In this document: positions 31,461-39,623 of the stretch, piece by piece
How positions within the stretch are numbered: the first letter of the stretch is position 1
How the letters are laid out: each line of letters opens with the position of its first letter
Source of the DNA: Pseudomonas sediminis
GTDB lineage: Bacteria; Pseudomonadota; Gammaproteobacteria; Pseudomonadales; Pseudomonadaceae
Reading direction: 5' to 3'
Length of the DNA: 64,000 nt
NCBI RefSeq assembly: GCF_039555755.1
Contig: NZ_CP154631.1
Span: forward strand, 4,278,001-4,342,000
Translations under genes and position numbers: made by a program
The notes under the pieces: model-generated
The model's database searches: none
Told to the model about the DNA's origin: nothing
The model's input: only the letters and a program-made list of their open reading frames with translations

Positions 31461-32327
31461 TCAACGCTGCATCCCCCAGCGCTTGACCGTCACCCGCTCG
31501 ACCGTGGCGAACACCAGGTTCTCCACCAGCAGGCCGATCAGAATCACCGCCGCCAGGCCGGCGAAGACCTTGTCGGTGTACAGCTCGTTGCGGTTCTGGA
31601 AGATGTACCAACCCAGACCGCCCTTGCCGCTGGAGGCGCCGAACACCAGCTCGGCGGCGATCAAGGTGCGCCAGGCGAAGGCCCAGCCGATCTTCAGGCC
31701 CGAGAGGATCGACGGCAGCGCCGCCGGAATCAGGATGAACAGTACGAAGCGCAGGCCTCTCAGGCCATAGTTGCGCCCGGCCATGCGCTGGGTCTCAGAG
31801 ACGCCGAGAAAACCGGCGTAGGTATTCAGCGCCAGCGCCCAGAGCACCGAATGCACCAGCACGAAAATCAGGCTGTTCTCGCCCAGGCCGAACCACAGCA
31901 GCGACAGCGGCAGCAGCGCGATGGCCGGCAGCGGGTTGAACATTGAGGTCAGCGTCGACAGCAGGTCGCGCCCCAGTTGGGTGGACACCGCCAGGGTGGT
32001 GAGCAGGAAGGCCAGGCCGATACCGAGCAGGTAACCCTTGACCAGCACCGACAGCGAGATCGCTACCTTCTCCAGCAACTCGCCACTGCCGATGCCTTCG
32101 AAGAAGGCCTTGGCCGTCTGCACGAAGCTGGGCAACAGCAGGTCGTTGCCTTGATAACGTGCCGCCGGCTCCCAGATCAGCGCCAACACCAGCAGGATCA
32201 GCGTCTTGCGCAGCCAGCCCTGTTGCCACAGACGCTGCAGCAACGGCAGTTCACGTTCCAGCTTGAGATCCGGCAGAGGCTGCAGAGCAATTTCGTAATC
32301 GTCTCGGCGTACGGGGGAAAGACTCAT
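31461..32327 (-). CDS. ABC transporter permease (sulfonate/nitrate type)
   Basis: A 288-residue inner-membrane permease of the SsuC/TauC type. After a long polar N-terminus (about 45 residues) come six predicted membrane segments, with the EAA-type loop between AGRNYGLRGLRFVLFILIP and the next helix. The ATG at 32327 has a TGAGGAG ribosome site and lies 31 bases after the present ATPase stop, or 12 bases after the stop in the alternative frame noted there. It should form a homodimeric channel with the ATPase upstream. Confidence 0.87.
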   Translation of the reverse strand: MSLSPVRRDDYEIALQPLPDLKLERELPLLQRLWQQGWLRKTLILLVLALIWEPAARYQGNDLLLPSFVQTAKAFFEGIGSGELLEKVAISLSVLVKGYLLGIGLAFLLTTLAVSTQLGRDLLSTLTSMFNPLPAIALLPLSLLWFGLGENSLIFVLVHSVLWALALNTYAGFLGVSETQRMAGRNYGLRGLRFVLFILIPAALPSILSGLKIGWAFAWRTLIAAELVFGASSGKGGLGWYIFQNRNELYTDKVFAGLAAVILIGLLVENLVFATVERVTVKRWGMQR

Positions 32328-32358
32328 GGTGCACGCTCCTCAGTAGGCAATGCGGATG

Positions 32359-33216
32359 TCATGGAAGCCCAGCTCGGCAGCGGCGCCGTGCGCCCTCCTC
32401 GCTGCCCTCCTCGAACAACAGGTGATGGATGCGTTGCGCTGTCTGCTGGAACGCTGTACCACCCAGGCTGTGCAGGTCGAACTGGTGGCTGCCCACCTCC
32501 GCACGCACCCGCCCCGGATGTGGCGACAGCAGCAGAATGCGGTTGCCGACGATCAGCGCCTCCTCGATCGAATGGGTGACGAACAGCAAGGTGAAGCGCA
32601 CCTCCTCCCACAGTTGCAGCAACTCCTCCTGCATCTTGCGGCGGGTCAGGGCGTCGAGCGCAGCGAAGGGCTCGTCCATCAGCAGGATCTTCGGCTGCAT
32701 GGCCAGCGCACGGGCAATCGCCACGCGCGCCTTCATGCCGCCGGACAGGGTGTGCGGGTAGGCATCGGCGAAGGCAGCCAGGCCGACCTTCTCCAGATAG
32801 TGCAGCGCCCGTTCTTCGGCCTCGCGACGGCCCAGGGTGCGCGACGCCAACAGCGGAAACATGACGTTCTGCTTCACCGTCTTCCACGCTGGCAACTGGT
32901 CGAACTCCTGAAACACCACGATGCGGTCAGGGCCAGGCTCGCGCACCTCGGCGCCATCAAGGCGGATGCTACCGCCAATCGGCTCGATGAAACCGGCGAC
33001 GGCCTTGAGCAGCGTGGACTTACCGCAGCCCGAAGGGCCAAGCAGCACGAAACGATCGGCGCGATCCACCTCGAAGCTGACTTCGTGGGTGGCGCGCACC
33101 ACGCGCTGCGGAGTGCGGTATTCGAGGCTGACCTTGTCTACCTGCAAAACGGTGTCGAAGGCCGCGGCGGTTGACTGTGGGTTGCTGGCCGTGTGGCCTT
33201 GCAAGGGGGCATTCAT
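32359..33216 (-). CDS. ABC transporter ATPase (sulfonate/nitrate type), probable C-terminal frameshift
   Basis: A 285-residue ATPase of the SsuB/TauB type with Walker A GPSGCGKST, signature LSGGMKARVAIARAL, Walker B LLMDEPFAALD and the H-loop FVTHSIEEA. The last residues read EEGARRRCRAGLP, which looks unnatural. In the next frame the same DNA continues as ELGFHDIRIAY and stops at 32340, 12 bases before the permease start, the spacing expected in such operons. A single-base change near 32370-32390 would restore it. The ATPase core is unaffected, so activity may survive. Confidence 0.85.
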   Translation of the reverse strand: MNAPLQGHTASNPQSTAAAFDTVLQVDKVSLEYRTPQRVVRATHEVSFEVDRADRFVLLGPSGCGKSTLLKAVAGFIEPIGGSIRLDGAEVREPGPDRIVVFQEFDQLPAWKTVKQNVMFPLLASRTLGRREAEERALHYLEKVGLAAFADAYPHTLSGGMKARVAIARALAMQPKILLMDEPFAALDALTRRKMQEELLQLWEEVRFTLLFVTHSIEEALIVGNRILLLSPHPGRVRAEVGSHQFDLHSLGGTAFQQTAQRIHHLLFEEGSEEGARRRCRAGLP

Positions 33217-33221
33217 GGGCT

Positions 33222-34265
33222 TCAGCTTCCTTGGCCGATGGCTGCGTCTTCGAAGAAGTAGTCCTGCCAGGAGGCGGGCTTGTTCTTGATCGCGCCGACG
33301 CGCTGAAGGAACTCGGCCAGCGGGTAGGTGTTGGTCGGTGTCACGCTGAACTGGAATTGCTCGTTATCGATGATCTTCAGTAGATCCTCACGGCTGATCT
33401 TGGCGCCGGTCACACGGATATAGGTGTCGGCGGCCGCGCCCTTGTCGTTCTGGGCAAAGTCGGCAGCCTCGGCCAGTGCAGCGACGAAGGCCTTGTAGGT
33501 CTTGGGGGTGTCGTTGCGGAATTTCTCGGTGGCATAGAGCACGGTCGGCGAGTTCGGACCGAGCAGCTTGTAGGTGTCGAGCACCACATGCACATTGGGG
33601 TTCTCCAGCGCCTGGTTCTGGAACGGCGGATTGGAGAAGTGCCCGGTCAGCTCGGTGCCGCCGGACAGCAGCGAAGCAGTGGCATCCGGGTGCGGCAGGG
33701 CCACGGTGTACTTGTCGAGGCGGTCGAACTCCTTGTCGCCCCACTGTTTGGCGGCGGCGTACTGGAGGAAGCGCGACTGCACCGAGACGCCCACCGCCGG
33801 AACGGAGATGCGATCCTTCTCGGTGAAATCGGCGATGGTCTTGACCTTGGGATTGTTGCTCAGCAGGTAGTACGGGAAGTTGCCCAGCGAAGCCACGCCC
33901 TTGACGTTCTGCTTGCCATGGGTGCGATCCCAGACGGTGAGCAACGGGCCAATGCCGGCCCCGGCAATGTCGATGGCGCCGGACAGCAGCGCATCGTTGA
34001 TCGCCGCGCCGCCAGAGAGTTGTTGCCAGTCGACCTTGATGTCCAGGCCATCGGCCTTGCCGTGCTTCTCGATCAACTGCTGGTCACGCACCACGTTGAG
34101 CAACAGATAGACGATGCCGAACTGCTCGGCGATGCGGATCTGCCCCTCGGCCTGCGCGGCCTGAGGCGCCGCCAGCGAGCCTGCCAGCAGGCTCAGTGAC
34201 AGACCGATACCACCGGCCAGCCGGCCAAAACGTGGAATGAAAGGAAAGCGTTTGCCTAGAGACAT
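33222..34265 (-). CDS. ABC transporter substrate-binding protein (sulfonate/nitrate type), first of its operon
   Basis: A 347-residue periplasmic binding protein. The signal peptide (residues 1-35) has a polar start and a long Leu/Ala core ending at AAQAEG. The body is clearly paralogous to the product of 30347-31363. The start at 34265 (MSLGKRFPF) has a GGAG ribosome site; the open frame continues upstream into the dioxygenase gene but that is not coding here. It lies between the dioxygenase and ATPase genes, so it is the likely primary receptor of the importer. Confidence 0.83.
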   Translation of the reverse strand: MSLGKRFPFIPRFGRLAGGIGLSLSLLAGSLAAPQAAQAEGQIRIAEQFGIVYLLLNVVRDQQLIEKHGKADGLDIKVDWQQLSGGAAINDALLSGAIDIAGAGIGPLLTVWDRTHGKQNVKGVASLGNFPYYLLSNNPKVKTIADFTEKDRISVPAVGVSVQSRFLQYAAAKQWGDKEFDRLDKYTVALPHPDATASLLSGGTELTGHFSNPPFQNQALENPNVHVVLDTYKLLGPNSPTVLYATEKFRNDTPKTYKAFVAALAEAADFAQNDKGAAADTYIRVTGAKISREDLLKIIDNEQFQFSVTPTNTYPLAEFLQRVGAIKNKPASWQDYFFEDAAIGQGS

Positions 34266-34318
34266 GGCGTGACTCCATTCGGATGCAAGCGAAAAGGAAA
34301 TTAGGGTGTTGCGGTCAA

Positions 34319-35209
34319 TCAGAACGGCACGTCGCCCTGGATCGTCGTGCGGTGCATGCGCCGGCGCAGGTGGCTGGGGCAGCCCGTGGCCAGGTGGACC
34401 AGCGCGCGGTTGTCCCAGAACACCATGTCGTGTGGCTGCCACTGGTGGCGATAGATGAACTCGGGTTTGGCGCTGTGCGCGTAGAGCTCAGCGAGGATCT
34501 GCCGGCTCTCGTCCTCGGGAACGTCGAGGATATGGGTGGTGAAGTTCTCGTTGACGAACAGGCCCTTGCGCCCGGTTTCCGGGTGAGTGCGCACCACCGG
34601 GTGAACCACCGACTTGACCTCGGCCAGTTGCGCCTCGGTCAGGGTCGGGCGACGGATGCCGGCGAATACTTCATCAGCATAGCGGGCCGTGTAGGAATGC
34701 GCAGCGCGCTTACCTTCGATGGCCTGGCGCAATTCGGCTGGCAGGGTTTCATAAGCCAGTTGCTGGCTGGCGAACAGCGTATCGCCGCCCTCCTCCGGCA
34801 GCTCCTGAGCCAACAGCATGGAGCCCAGGCTGGGGAATTCCTTGTAGGACAGATCCGAATGCCAGAACTTGCCGGCATCGCCCAGACCGATCGGCTGACC
34901 GTTCTCGATGATGTTGGAGATGATGAAAATCTCCGGGTGATCAGCCAGCAGAAACTGCTTGAGCACGTGGACCTGCAGCGGGCCGAAACGGCGGCTGAAG
35001 GCGATCTGCTGCTCGGGCGTGATGCGCTGGTCACGGAGCACCAGCAAGGTGTGATCGAGGTGAGCGCGATGGACACGAGCGAAGTCTGCATCGCTGAGCG
35101 GTCGGGTCAGATCCAGACCGATGATCTCGGCGCCAACGGGCGCATCGAAGGGGCGGACTTCGAATGACTGTGCCGACGCCGCGGTGGTGGTATGGGCTAC
35201 TGCCGACAT
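34319..35209 (-). CDS. TauD/TfdA-family Fe(II)/2-oxoglutarate dioxygenase
   Basis: A 296-residue non-haem iron dioxygenase. The metal ligands are visible as H and D in FWHSDLSYKEFP and the distal H in NRALVHLATGCPS; the 2-oxoglutarate Arg is in the C-terminal RRRMHRTT. It is only distantly similar to the TauD of this window. The gene is first in an operon with an ABC importer, so it probably releases sulfite or sulfate from an imported sulfonate or sulfate ester; I recall a similar arrangement at PA2307-PA2311 of P. aeruginosa. The start at 35209 (MSAVAHTTTA) uses GGAG; an ATG at 35221 is less likely. Substrate unknown. Confidence 0.82.
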   Translation of the reverse strand: MSAVAHTTTAASAQSFEVRPFDAPVGAEIIGLDLTRPLSDADFARVHRAHLDHTLLVLRDQRITPEQQIAFSRRFGPLQVHVLKQFLLADHPEIFIISNIIENGQPIGLGDAGKFWHSDLSYKEFPSLGSMLLAQELPEEGGDTLFASQQLAYETLPAELRQAIEGKRAAHSYTARYADEVFAGIRRPTLTEAQLAEVKSVVHPVVRTHPETGRKGLFVNENFTTHILDVPEDESRQILAELYAHSAKPEFIYRHQWQPHDMVFWDNRALVHLATGCPSHLRRRMHRTTIQGDVPF

Positions 35210-35547
35210 AGAAAACTCCATGCAAAGGCGCCAATCGGCGCATCACTTTGACCGGCCGAGGGTTCGGCCATGTGTTCAGTGCGGCGCGCCGATTGGTCGG
35301 CAGGTACGCATGGAGCAGAACTTTATAGGTATAAGAAAATTATTTTAAATACCGAATAAGCATATTCATATGACCCGCCAGCGAGGCGCGCCATCAGATG
35401 CCACACTCGTCGTCGCTATCAGATGCTTCGCATGTCAGGCAGTAGCTTGCGTTAGGCAAAGCGGGTCGGGTCTAGACCGGAGAATCAGTCGCGAATACCC
35501 GGTCTTGAGTAGCAGGTAGCCGTCGCTAAGAGGGGGCCGCTATCGGC
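35210..35547. promoter_or_regulatory. Upstream region of the sulfonate-type operon, with an AT-rich island
   Basis: No gene. On the minus strand 35320-35375 reads through GAATATGCTTATTCGG and TATTTAAAATAATTTTC, a markedly AT-rich island about 120-165 bases upstream of the dioxygenase start. TTATTC and AATAATT motifs recur in the islands at 40500-40560 and 40895-40950, upstream of other sulfur genes. CysB-dependent activation under sulfate limitation is the natural hypothesis. The right end abuts the second IS. Confidence 0.5.
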
Positions 35548-37221
35548 CCAGGCTGTGTAAAAACGTTGGCATCGACCTTGCTGTGATTTGATGGATTCAA
35601 ATCAGCTGGAGGATGCCAATGAAGCGTTTTATCCAGGGAGAGCATCGAGGCCAAAGCGCACTGCTTCCCGAGAGCCTGGATGACTATGTGGCGGATACCA
35701 ACCCGGTACGGGTGGTCGATGTTTTCGTCGATGAACTCGACCTTGGCCAGCTGGGCTTCGATGGTGTCGTCCCGGCTGAAACAGGTCGCCCCGCCTACCA
35801 TCCTGCCGACCTACTGAAGATCTACATCTACGGCTATCTCAATCGTATTCAGTCCAGTCGCCGTCTCGAGCGCGAGGCTCAGCGCAACGTCGAGTTGATG
35901 TGGCTGACAGGGCGTTTGATGCCGGACTTCAAGACCATCGCCAACTTCCGAAAGGACAACGGCAAGGCAATCCGCGGCGTCTGCCGGCAGTTCGTGGTGC
36001 TGTGTCAGCAGCTTGGCCTGTTTTCGGAAGCGCTGGTGGCCATCGACGGCAGCAAGTTCAAGGCGGTCAACAATCGCGACCGCAACTTCACCAGCGCCAA
36101 GCTTAAGCGGCGAATGGAGGAGATCGAGTCCAGCATCAACCGCTACCTGACTGCACTCGATACCGCAGATCGTCAGGAACCTACCGTGGCGCAGATCAAA
36201 GCCGAACGCCTCCACGACAAAATCGCGACCTTGAAAACTAAGCTGCAAGAGCTCAAAGAAATCGAGGTTCAGCTCAACGAAACACCGGATAAACAGATAT
36301 CCCTGACCGATCCCGATGCCCGCTCAATGAAGACTCGGGGCAGCGGAATGGTCGGCTACAACGTGCAGGCGGCGGTCGATGCGAAGCACCACCTAATCGT
36401 GACGCACGAGGTCACGAACGACGGAGTTGATCGAGACCAACTGAGTTTCATGGCCAAGCAGGCACGAGAGGCCATGGGCGTCGAGAGGCTCTCGGCGGTC
36501 GCAGACAGAGGTTATTTCAAAGGCGAAGAAATCCTGGCGTGCCATGAAGCTGGAATCACCGTTTTCGTGCCCAAGACGCTGACCTCGGGAGCGACAGCGG
36601 CTGGCCGCTTCGGCAAAGGTGATTTCATCTATGACGCAGCCAAGAACGAGTACCGATGCCCGGCTGGGGAAAACCTAATCTGGCGGTATTCAAGCGTCGA
36701 GAAAGGACTGAAGCTGCACCGCTACTGGAGTTCGCACTGCCAGGGTTGTGCGTTGAAAGAGCACTGTACGCCGAGCCCACAGCGCCGGGTGAGCCGCTGG
36801 GAGCATGAGGCCGTGCTCGAGGCGATGCAGAGTCGCCTGGATCAAGCGCCCGAAATGATGCGGATCCGTCGCCAAACGGTCGAGCACCCGTTTGGCACGC
36901 TGAAATCCTGGATGGGTGCCACCCATTTCCTCACCAGAACGCTCGACCGGGTGAGCACCGAGATGAGCCTGCATGTGCTCGCCTACAATCTCAAACGTGT
37001 GTTGAGCTTGATGGGTAGCGATGCCTTGATGGCGGCGATGAAGGCCTGAGGCTTGTTTTACGACTCTTGCTGCCCTCCAGCAAGCGCGCCGAAGTCGAAA
37101 GTGCCACAACAACCAGAATCATCGATTGCGCTTGATTGGGCCTCAGACGGCCTTCTGGACACTGAGAAAATCCCCCGACAGTTGATTGCAATCACTTGCT
37201 GCGTTTTTACACGCTCTGGGC
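35548..37221 (+). mobile_element. IS1182-type insertion sequence (second copy)
   Basis: Left end GCTGTGTAAAAACG and right end complementary to GCGTGTAAAAACG (37202-37214) are the terminal inverted repeats, with one transposase between. Symmetry continues outward: GGCCGCTATCGGCC on the left and the complement of GGCCGCTTCTGGCC on the right (35535-37232), so the element lies in the middle of an older palindrome, as the first copy does. The transposase reads on the plus strand, opposite to the first element. Confidence 0.8.
35619..37049 (+). CDS. IS1182-family transposase
   Basis: A 476-residue DDE transposase with TGRPAYHPADLLKIYIYGY, LMPDFKTIANFRKDN, first Asp in LVAIDGSKF, second in SAVADRGYFKGEE, and Glu in RRQTVEHPFGTLKSW. 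A cysteine cluster (CQGCALKEHC) is present. The start at 35619 (MKRFIQGEHR) is preceded by GGAGG at 6 bases; an ATG at 35613 falls on the ribosome site itself. All catalytic residues are present. Clearly the same family as, but diverged from, the transposase at 28813. Confidence 0.9.
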   Translation: MKRFIQGEHRGQSALLPESLDDYVADTNPVRVVDVFVDELDLGQLGFDGVVPAETGRPAYHPADLLKIYIYGYLNRIQSSRRLEREAQRNVELMWLTGRLMPDFKTIANFRKDNGKAIRGVCRQFVVLCQQLGLFSEALVAIDGSKFKAVNNRDRNFTSAKLKRRMEEIESSINRYLTALDTADRQEPTVAQIKAERLHDKIATLKTKLQELKEIEVQLNETPDKQISLTDPDARSMKTRGSGMVGYNVQAAVDAKHHLIVTHEVTNDGVDRDQLSFMAKQAREAMGVERLSAVADRGYFKGEEILACHEAGITVFVPKTLTSGATAAGRFGKGDFIYDAAKNEYRCPAGENLIWRYSSVEKGLKLHRYWSSHCQGCALKEHCTPSPQRRVSRWEHEAVLEAMQSRLDQAPEMMRIRRQTVEHPFGTLKSWMGATHFLTRTLDRVSTEMSLHVLAYNLKRVLSLMGSDALMAAMKA

Positions 37222-37243
37222 CAGAAGCGGCCATAACTCGTGC

Positions 37244-38005
37244 TCAAGACCGAGGACAAACCATGAGACTATTGTCGGCCAAGGAGCTGGTTTGGTCTTG
37301 CTTTAGCTCGCAATACTGGATCAGCTCGGCGAGGTAGCCAATCGCTTGATCCACAGGATCATGTTTCACTTCACGCAGGCTTGTCGCGATCTCTTGGCGA
37401 TTGCTTTCGAATAGTTCCTTTACAAACTCTGGCATGACATTAGACTCGATGATTGCCTCCTCAAGCTCAGCCATGTTGAAGAGTGCTCCTCTGAGCTGCT
37501 CAACGCTCTCCAGACCGGTCAATGTCTCGCGCAATAGCTGACAAAGGTCCTCCGCAAACTCTAAAGAAAGAGTGCGGATGTCTTTAGTAGGTGCAGGGAT
37601 CTCGATGACTTGCCCTCGATCATCTAGGCGCACCATTTTTGCTGGGACAAAGTAGCGCCCATCGACCCAGGCGCTAACAACGGGATTGCCGTCATGGGTC
37701 GCTGCATTACGCGCATCGCGCATGAAAGCACCATGGCGCAGTTGTACAATTTTCGACCATGGCAGCTGTTCGCCGGTCACTGTCTTGACGGCGTCTTTCA
37801 GTGTTTGAACGACATTCGCAAATGCTGAAAAGCCATAGACTACCGCCTGATTATTCTCTCTAGGGACGGTTTGTCCGCTGGCGAACAGCGCAAGTGATTG
37901 GTCACAGGCGGCCACGATGGCTTCCAAGTGATACTGAAGCTCCCGCACCTTACTGCCGAAATGATTTGCCACCCATCGCCGGTGACGCTCAGAAATCTCT
38001 TGCAT
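37244..38005 (-). CDS. Unidentified protein with a HEPN-like Rx4H motif
   Basis: 253 residues, no signal peptide or membrane segment, mostly predicted helical. It contains MRDARNAATHDG, in which R99-x4-H104 has the form of the catalytic R(x4-6)H motif of HEPN ribonucleases; a helical segment precedes it (FANVVQTLKDAVKTV). The gene lies between the second IS and a diguanylate cyclase, and has no antitoxin-like partner on either side. Base composition is lower in GC than the neighbouring core genes, consistent with acquisition. The ribosome site is weak. I cannot assign a function; the motif may be coincidental. Confidence 0.55.
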   Translation of the reverse strand: MQEISERHRRWVANHFGSKVRELQYHLEAIVAACDQSLALFASGQTVPRENNQAVVYGFSAFANVVQTLKDAVKTVTGEQLPWSKIVQLRHGAFMRDARNAATHDGNPVVSAWVDGRYFVPAKMVRLDDRGQVIEIPAPTKDIRTLSLEFAEDLCQLLRETLTGLESVEQLRGALFNMAELEEAIIESNVMPEFVKELFESNRQEIATSLREVKHDPVDQAIGYLAELIQYCELKQDQTSSLADNSLMVCPRS

Positions 38006-38097
38006 TTTCTTACGCCCGAAGCTGCCCCAATTCTAGAAATTAAACCGTACCTAATCGTTACAGTCACACGAGCGTCTGTATTTGGCCGGCTTCCGCC

Positions 38098-38113
38098 TGC
38101 CGTGACCGGCAGT
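38098..38113. repeat. Short inverted repeat downstream of the diguanylate cyclase gene
   Basis: CTGCCG-TGAC-CGGCAG is a perfect 6-base stem with a 4-base loop, in a stretch of a kind common beside Pseudomonas islands (GGCCGGC ... AAGCGACCCAAAGC). Confidence 0.4.
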
Positions 38114-38152
38114 AAGCGACCCAAAGCAGCCGTTATAGCCCGCAAATCTGCA

Positions 38153-39310
38153 CTAACCCGCCCACTCCACCCGGTTCCGCCCTTGCGTCTTCCCTCGATA
38201 AAGGGCGGCATCCGCCTGCTGCAGAAACTCATCGAACGCCTGCGCGCTGGTGAATTCATGCGAAACGCCAAGAGTCGCCGTGCAGCGAATCGCTTCCCTC
38301 AGGCCAGCGCCAGCCACTTGGCTGTGTTCGATCGCTGCCCGCGTGCGCTCAGCCAACTGCAGGGCGCCGGCGTTATCGGTATCCAGGGCGATGATCACGA
38401 ATTCCTCGCCGCCCAAGCGGCAGACCAGGTCGCCCTGGCGTGCAGTGGCCTTGAGGACTTCGGCAACACGCGTCAGGACGAGGTCGCCGACGTTGTGGCC
38501 GTGGGTGTCGTTGATGCTTTTGAAGTGGTCGAGATCCACGATCAGCAAATACGCCGGGCTAGCCGTGCGCGAGCGGAAGTGGGCGTCCAAGGCGTCCATC
38601 AGCCCGCGCCGGTTCAGCAGCTGGGTCAGGGGGTCGTGCGCAGCCAGGTTGCGCAGTTCATCGGTAAGCCGGCTCAACACCAGCCACACGGCGCTGGGCG
38701 GCAGCACCGTCGCCAGGAACGACATATAGAGATAGAAAACCTTCTGGAAGCCGCTGCCCATATCGAGTGCCGCCAGGCCACCCTTGAGGATCATCGCGAA
38801 CTTCATGGCGTTGAGGATGCAGATGCCGCCTATCAGCACGGCGAACACCAGCATCTCGACGCGCAGATCCCGGGCGAAGGTTCGCCGGCCGTAGAGCACC
38901 GCAACGGTCATGGCCAGAAACAACGAGGCACAGGCCGCAGCCAGCATGGCGTGACGGGCTTCGGTTCCCAGTAGCCATTGCACCAGTAGTTGCAACAGCG
39001 TGTAGCCGGCCATCAGGGTGAGCAACGGGCGCAGCACCGGCGTCGGCCGCTCGAAAAAGCGCATGGCGCCCAGCACATAGACGACAGGAGCACTGAGCGT
39101 CAGCGTGTGATTGATGACGCTCACCAGCCCCTCATCCGGTGGGCCGCCGAACAACTGCAGGATGTAGGCAAGGCCCAGCAACAGGTTGCCCAACGCGAAG
39201 ACTTCCATGCCCATTTTCTTGCCATTCAGCCGGGTGCTGATCAGCAGGAACATCACGGAAAAACACAGCAGGTACACGCAGAGCATGCCGAGGATGACGG
39301 TAGTGACCAT
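38153..39310 (-). CDS. Membrane-anchored diguanylate cyclase
   Basis: A 385-residue protein. The N-terminal half has about six to seven hydrophobic segments (to about residue 205) with no named sensor domain that I can recognise. The C-terminal half is a GGDEF domain (about 215-385) with the active-site loop GGEEF and an I-site RQGD five residues before it. It should make cyclic di-GMP at the membrane with product inhibition. It stands alone, ending the accessory stretch. The start at 39310 (MVTTVILGMLCVYLL) immediately opens a membrane helix. Confidence 0.88.
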   Translation of the reverse strand: MVTTVILGMLCVYLLCFSVMFLLISTRLNGKKMGMEVFALGNLLLGLAYILQLFGGPPDEGLVSVINHTLTLSAPVVYVLGAMRFFERPTPVLRPLLTLMAGYTLLQLLVQWLLGTEARHAMLAAACASLFLAMTVAVLYGRRTFARDLRVEMLVFAVLIGGICILNAMKFAMILKGGLAALDMGSGFQKVFYLYMSFLATVLPPSAVWLVLSRLTDELRNLAAHDPLTQLLNRRGLMDALDAHFRSRTASPAYLLIVDLDHFKSINDTHGHNVGDLVLTRVAEVLKATARQGDLVCRLGGEEFVIIALDTDNAGALQLAERTRAAIEHSQVAGAGLREAIRCTATLGVSHEFTSAQAFDEFLQQADAALYRGKTQGRNRVEWAG

Positions 39311-39511
39311 GGTTCGCGCAAGTTGAGGGATGGCAACGGGAGCCTAGCACTGCGTGGCGCACAACGGCGCCCTCGCCTCTCAGCATTGCAGAGGCTGTTT
39401 GCATGGCATTTCAAACCTGCGAATCGTAGGCATATGGCGCTGGGAAGGCAATTTGCCATTCATGCCTGTAGAGACAGCCTCGCGGCGCTGGCCTACCGTG
39501 CGAAAAAAGAA

Positions 39512-39538
39512 CGCCGAGTCGGCTAAGCCGGCTCGGCG
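39512..39538 (-). terminator. Rho-independent terminator downstream of the MetQ-type gene
   Basis: On the minus strand, CGCCGAGCCGGC-TTA-GCCGACTCGGCG is followed by TTCTTTTTT. It lies 85 bases after the stop at 39624, on the right strand to end that transcript. Confidence 0.8.
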
Positions 39539-39623
39539 TAAACGCAAACCCGTTTGCACAGGTTTACTACCGTGTTCAACGGTGGGCAGCTAGAACACAA
39601 AAAGAGCCGCCTTACAGTTTCAA

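Noticed and set aside
28719..37221. Composite transposon made of two IS1182 elements
   Set aside because: The two transposases differ clearly in sequence and the ends are not identical, so they are unlikely to mobilise the segment as one unit; kept only as a bracketed island.
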